Shown piece by piece: positions 63,459 to 64,000 of a stretch of DNA of 64,000 nucleotides. The stretch comes from Nocardiopsis suaedae (GTDB lineage Bacteria > Actinomycetota > Actinomycetes > Streptosporangiales > Streptosporangiaceae), in contig NZ_JAQFWP010000025.1 of the NCBI RefSeq assembly GCF_027706745.1, positions 22,288 through 86,287 on the forward strand, read 5' to 3'. The position numbers and the translations under genes were made by a program. Each line of letters starts with the position of its first letter. Positions within the stretch are counted from its first letter, which is position 1. Under the pieces are notes generated by a model. It was not told the DNA's origin. It did no database searches and was given only the letters and a program-made list of their open reading frames with translations.

Positions 63459-64000
63459 AGCAGAACTCCATTGTCGCTCTGGTCGGAATGGGGTGGATGG
63501 ACGATAACAGGGATCGCGTCGGCTGAATGGCACATAAGGACCTTCGACCCGAATGATGTGTGCAGATCCCTCGGGTTTCGCGTTCGGCCGCCGCGACGTC
63601 CCAGGTCGTCCGGGCGGGACGGGGTGGAGGTCGGGGAGAAAAAATTTTTTCTCCTACCCGTAGGGGGTGTGCGGACCTGCACTGTCGTACCCGTGGTGTA
63701 GGGGGTGCGGTCGGTTGGAGATCCCTTGCAGAGGACAGGGAAATACAGTCCGAATCCAACCGGAGCACAACCGAATTCCGAACGGGAACCGCGCTCTCCG
63801 GCGGTCGGCTCCCCTTTATGCCGATCATTACCGGTGGCGTCCGGGCGACGCTCTGGAATGAACTAATGCGCTAACCGGTCGATCCGGTTCGGCCGCCGCC
63901 GTCTCAGCCGGATGGGGAGAGGGACGAGGGGAGTGAGGGGAGCGCCGACGAAGGTCGGCGGGCCTACCTGTCGCGCTGTCGGCCGCCGGGCGTGTGCGTG
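63459..64000. other. 542-bp terminal region without an assigned gene
   Basis: Contains a 20-bp A6T6 palindrome (63635-63654), paired TAGGGGGTG blocks near 63660 and 63700, and an inverted repeat AACCGG-N5-CCGGTT at about 63873-63889. A minus-strand frame is open from the window edge to about 63863 but has no recognisable motif. It may be the tail of a gene beyond the window. Confidence 0.5.
63635..63654. repeat. 20-bp palindrome with A6T6 core
   Basis: GGAGAAAAAATTTTTTCTCC is fully self-complementary, in a genome of about 73% GC. The rigid A-tract core suits a bent-DNA or nucleoid-protein (Lsr2-like) site; as RNA it would make an 8-bp stem only. Confidence 0.6.

Noticed and set aside
63863..64000. 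Minus-strand open frame at the window edge
   Set aside because: Pro/Arg-rich with no recognisable motif. It may be a gene end, but I cannot support it.

Overview
The window is about 73% GC with dense, short-spaced genes, GTG and TTG starts, 4-bp start/stop overlaps, DUF397, an SAV_2336-type protein, WhiB-era actinobacterial families and a glycine-betaine system. This points to a mycelial actinomycete, most likely Nocardiopsis or a close relative (Nocardiopsaceae). The genus is inference. No tRNA, rRNA, CRISPR array or intact insertion sequence was seen.

Layout. 1-12.5 kb: end of an AraC-type regulator, an efflux pump, an amidohydrolase, an orphan antitoxin, a PAP2 phosphatase overlapping a large FtsX-type permease, a divergent NarL-type two-component system, a DM13 protein, and an ECF sigma factor fused to a zinc motif, a membrane segment and a lectin-like ectodomain. 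12-20 kb: metabolic genes (methyltransferase, esterase, two SDRs, GNAT), the histidine genes hisE-hisG with a coupled spermidine-synthase-like gene, thioredoxin and two DUF202 proteins. 20-25 kb: a glycan-type group (epimerase, PIG-L deacetylase, WbqC-like protein, divergent GT2 transferase), then DUF3817 and SURF1. 26.5-28.5 kb: an accessory island with a candidate small RNA unit, degenerate direct repeats, and three small genes. 28.4-35.5 kb: ArsR-NUDIX opposite a VOC gene, a lipoprotein, paired membrane paralogs, an XRE/ABC exporter operon and an MFS pump.

35.6-44.2 kb holds an arylamine N-acetyltransferase and then the most notable locus: three consecutive genes coding for a trypsin-like protease fused to a VMAP-C domain, a MoxR-type AAA+ ATPase, and a 1467-residue vWA-like/NB-ARC/TPR protein. 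I read it as a variant MoxR-vWA-VMAP ternary conflict system with a bacterial NLR as its third member and a DUF397 gene abutting its end.

44.6-64 kb: DinB protein, class A penicillin-binding protein with PASTA, an alpha/beta-hydrolase fold protein lacking its nucleophile, two CrcB fluoride channels, a TAXI-TRAP uptake pair, a class II aldolase-like protein without its zinc ligands behind an IdeR-like iron box, and a complete choline-to-betaine and betaine-import cluster (betB, betA, ATPase, double permease, two tandem binding proteins). It ends with a septum-formation-type lipoprotein and an A6T6 palindrome in unassigned DNA.
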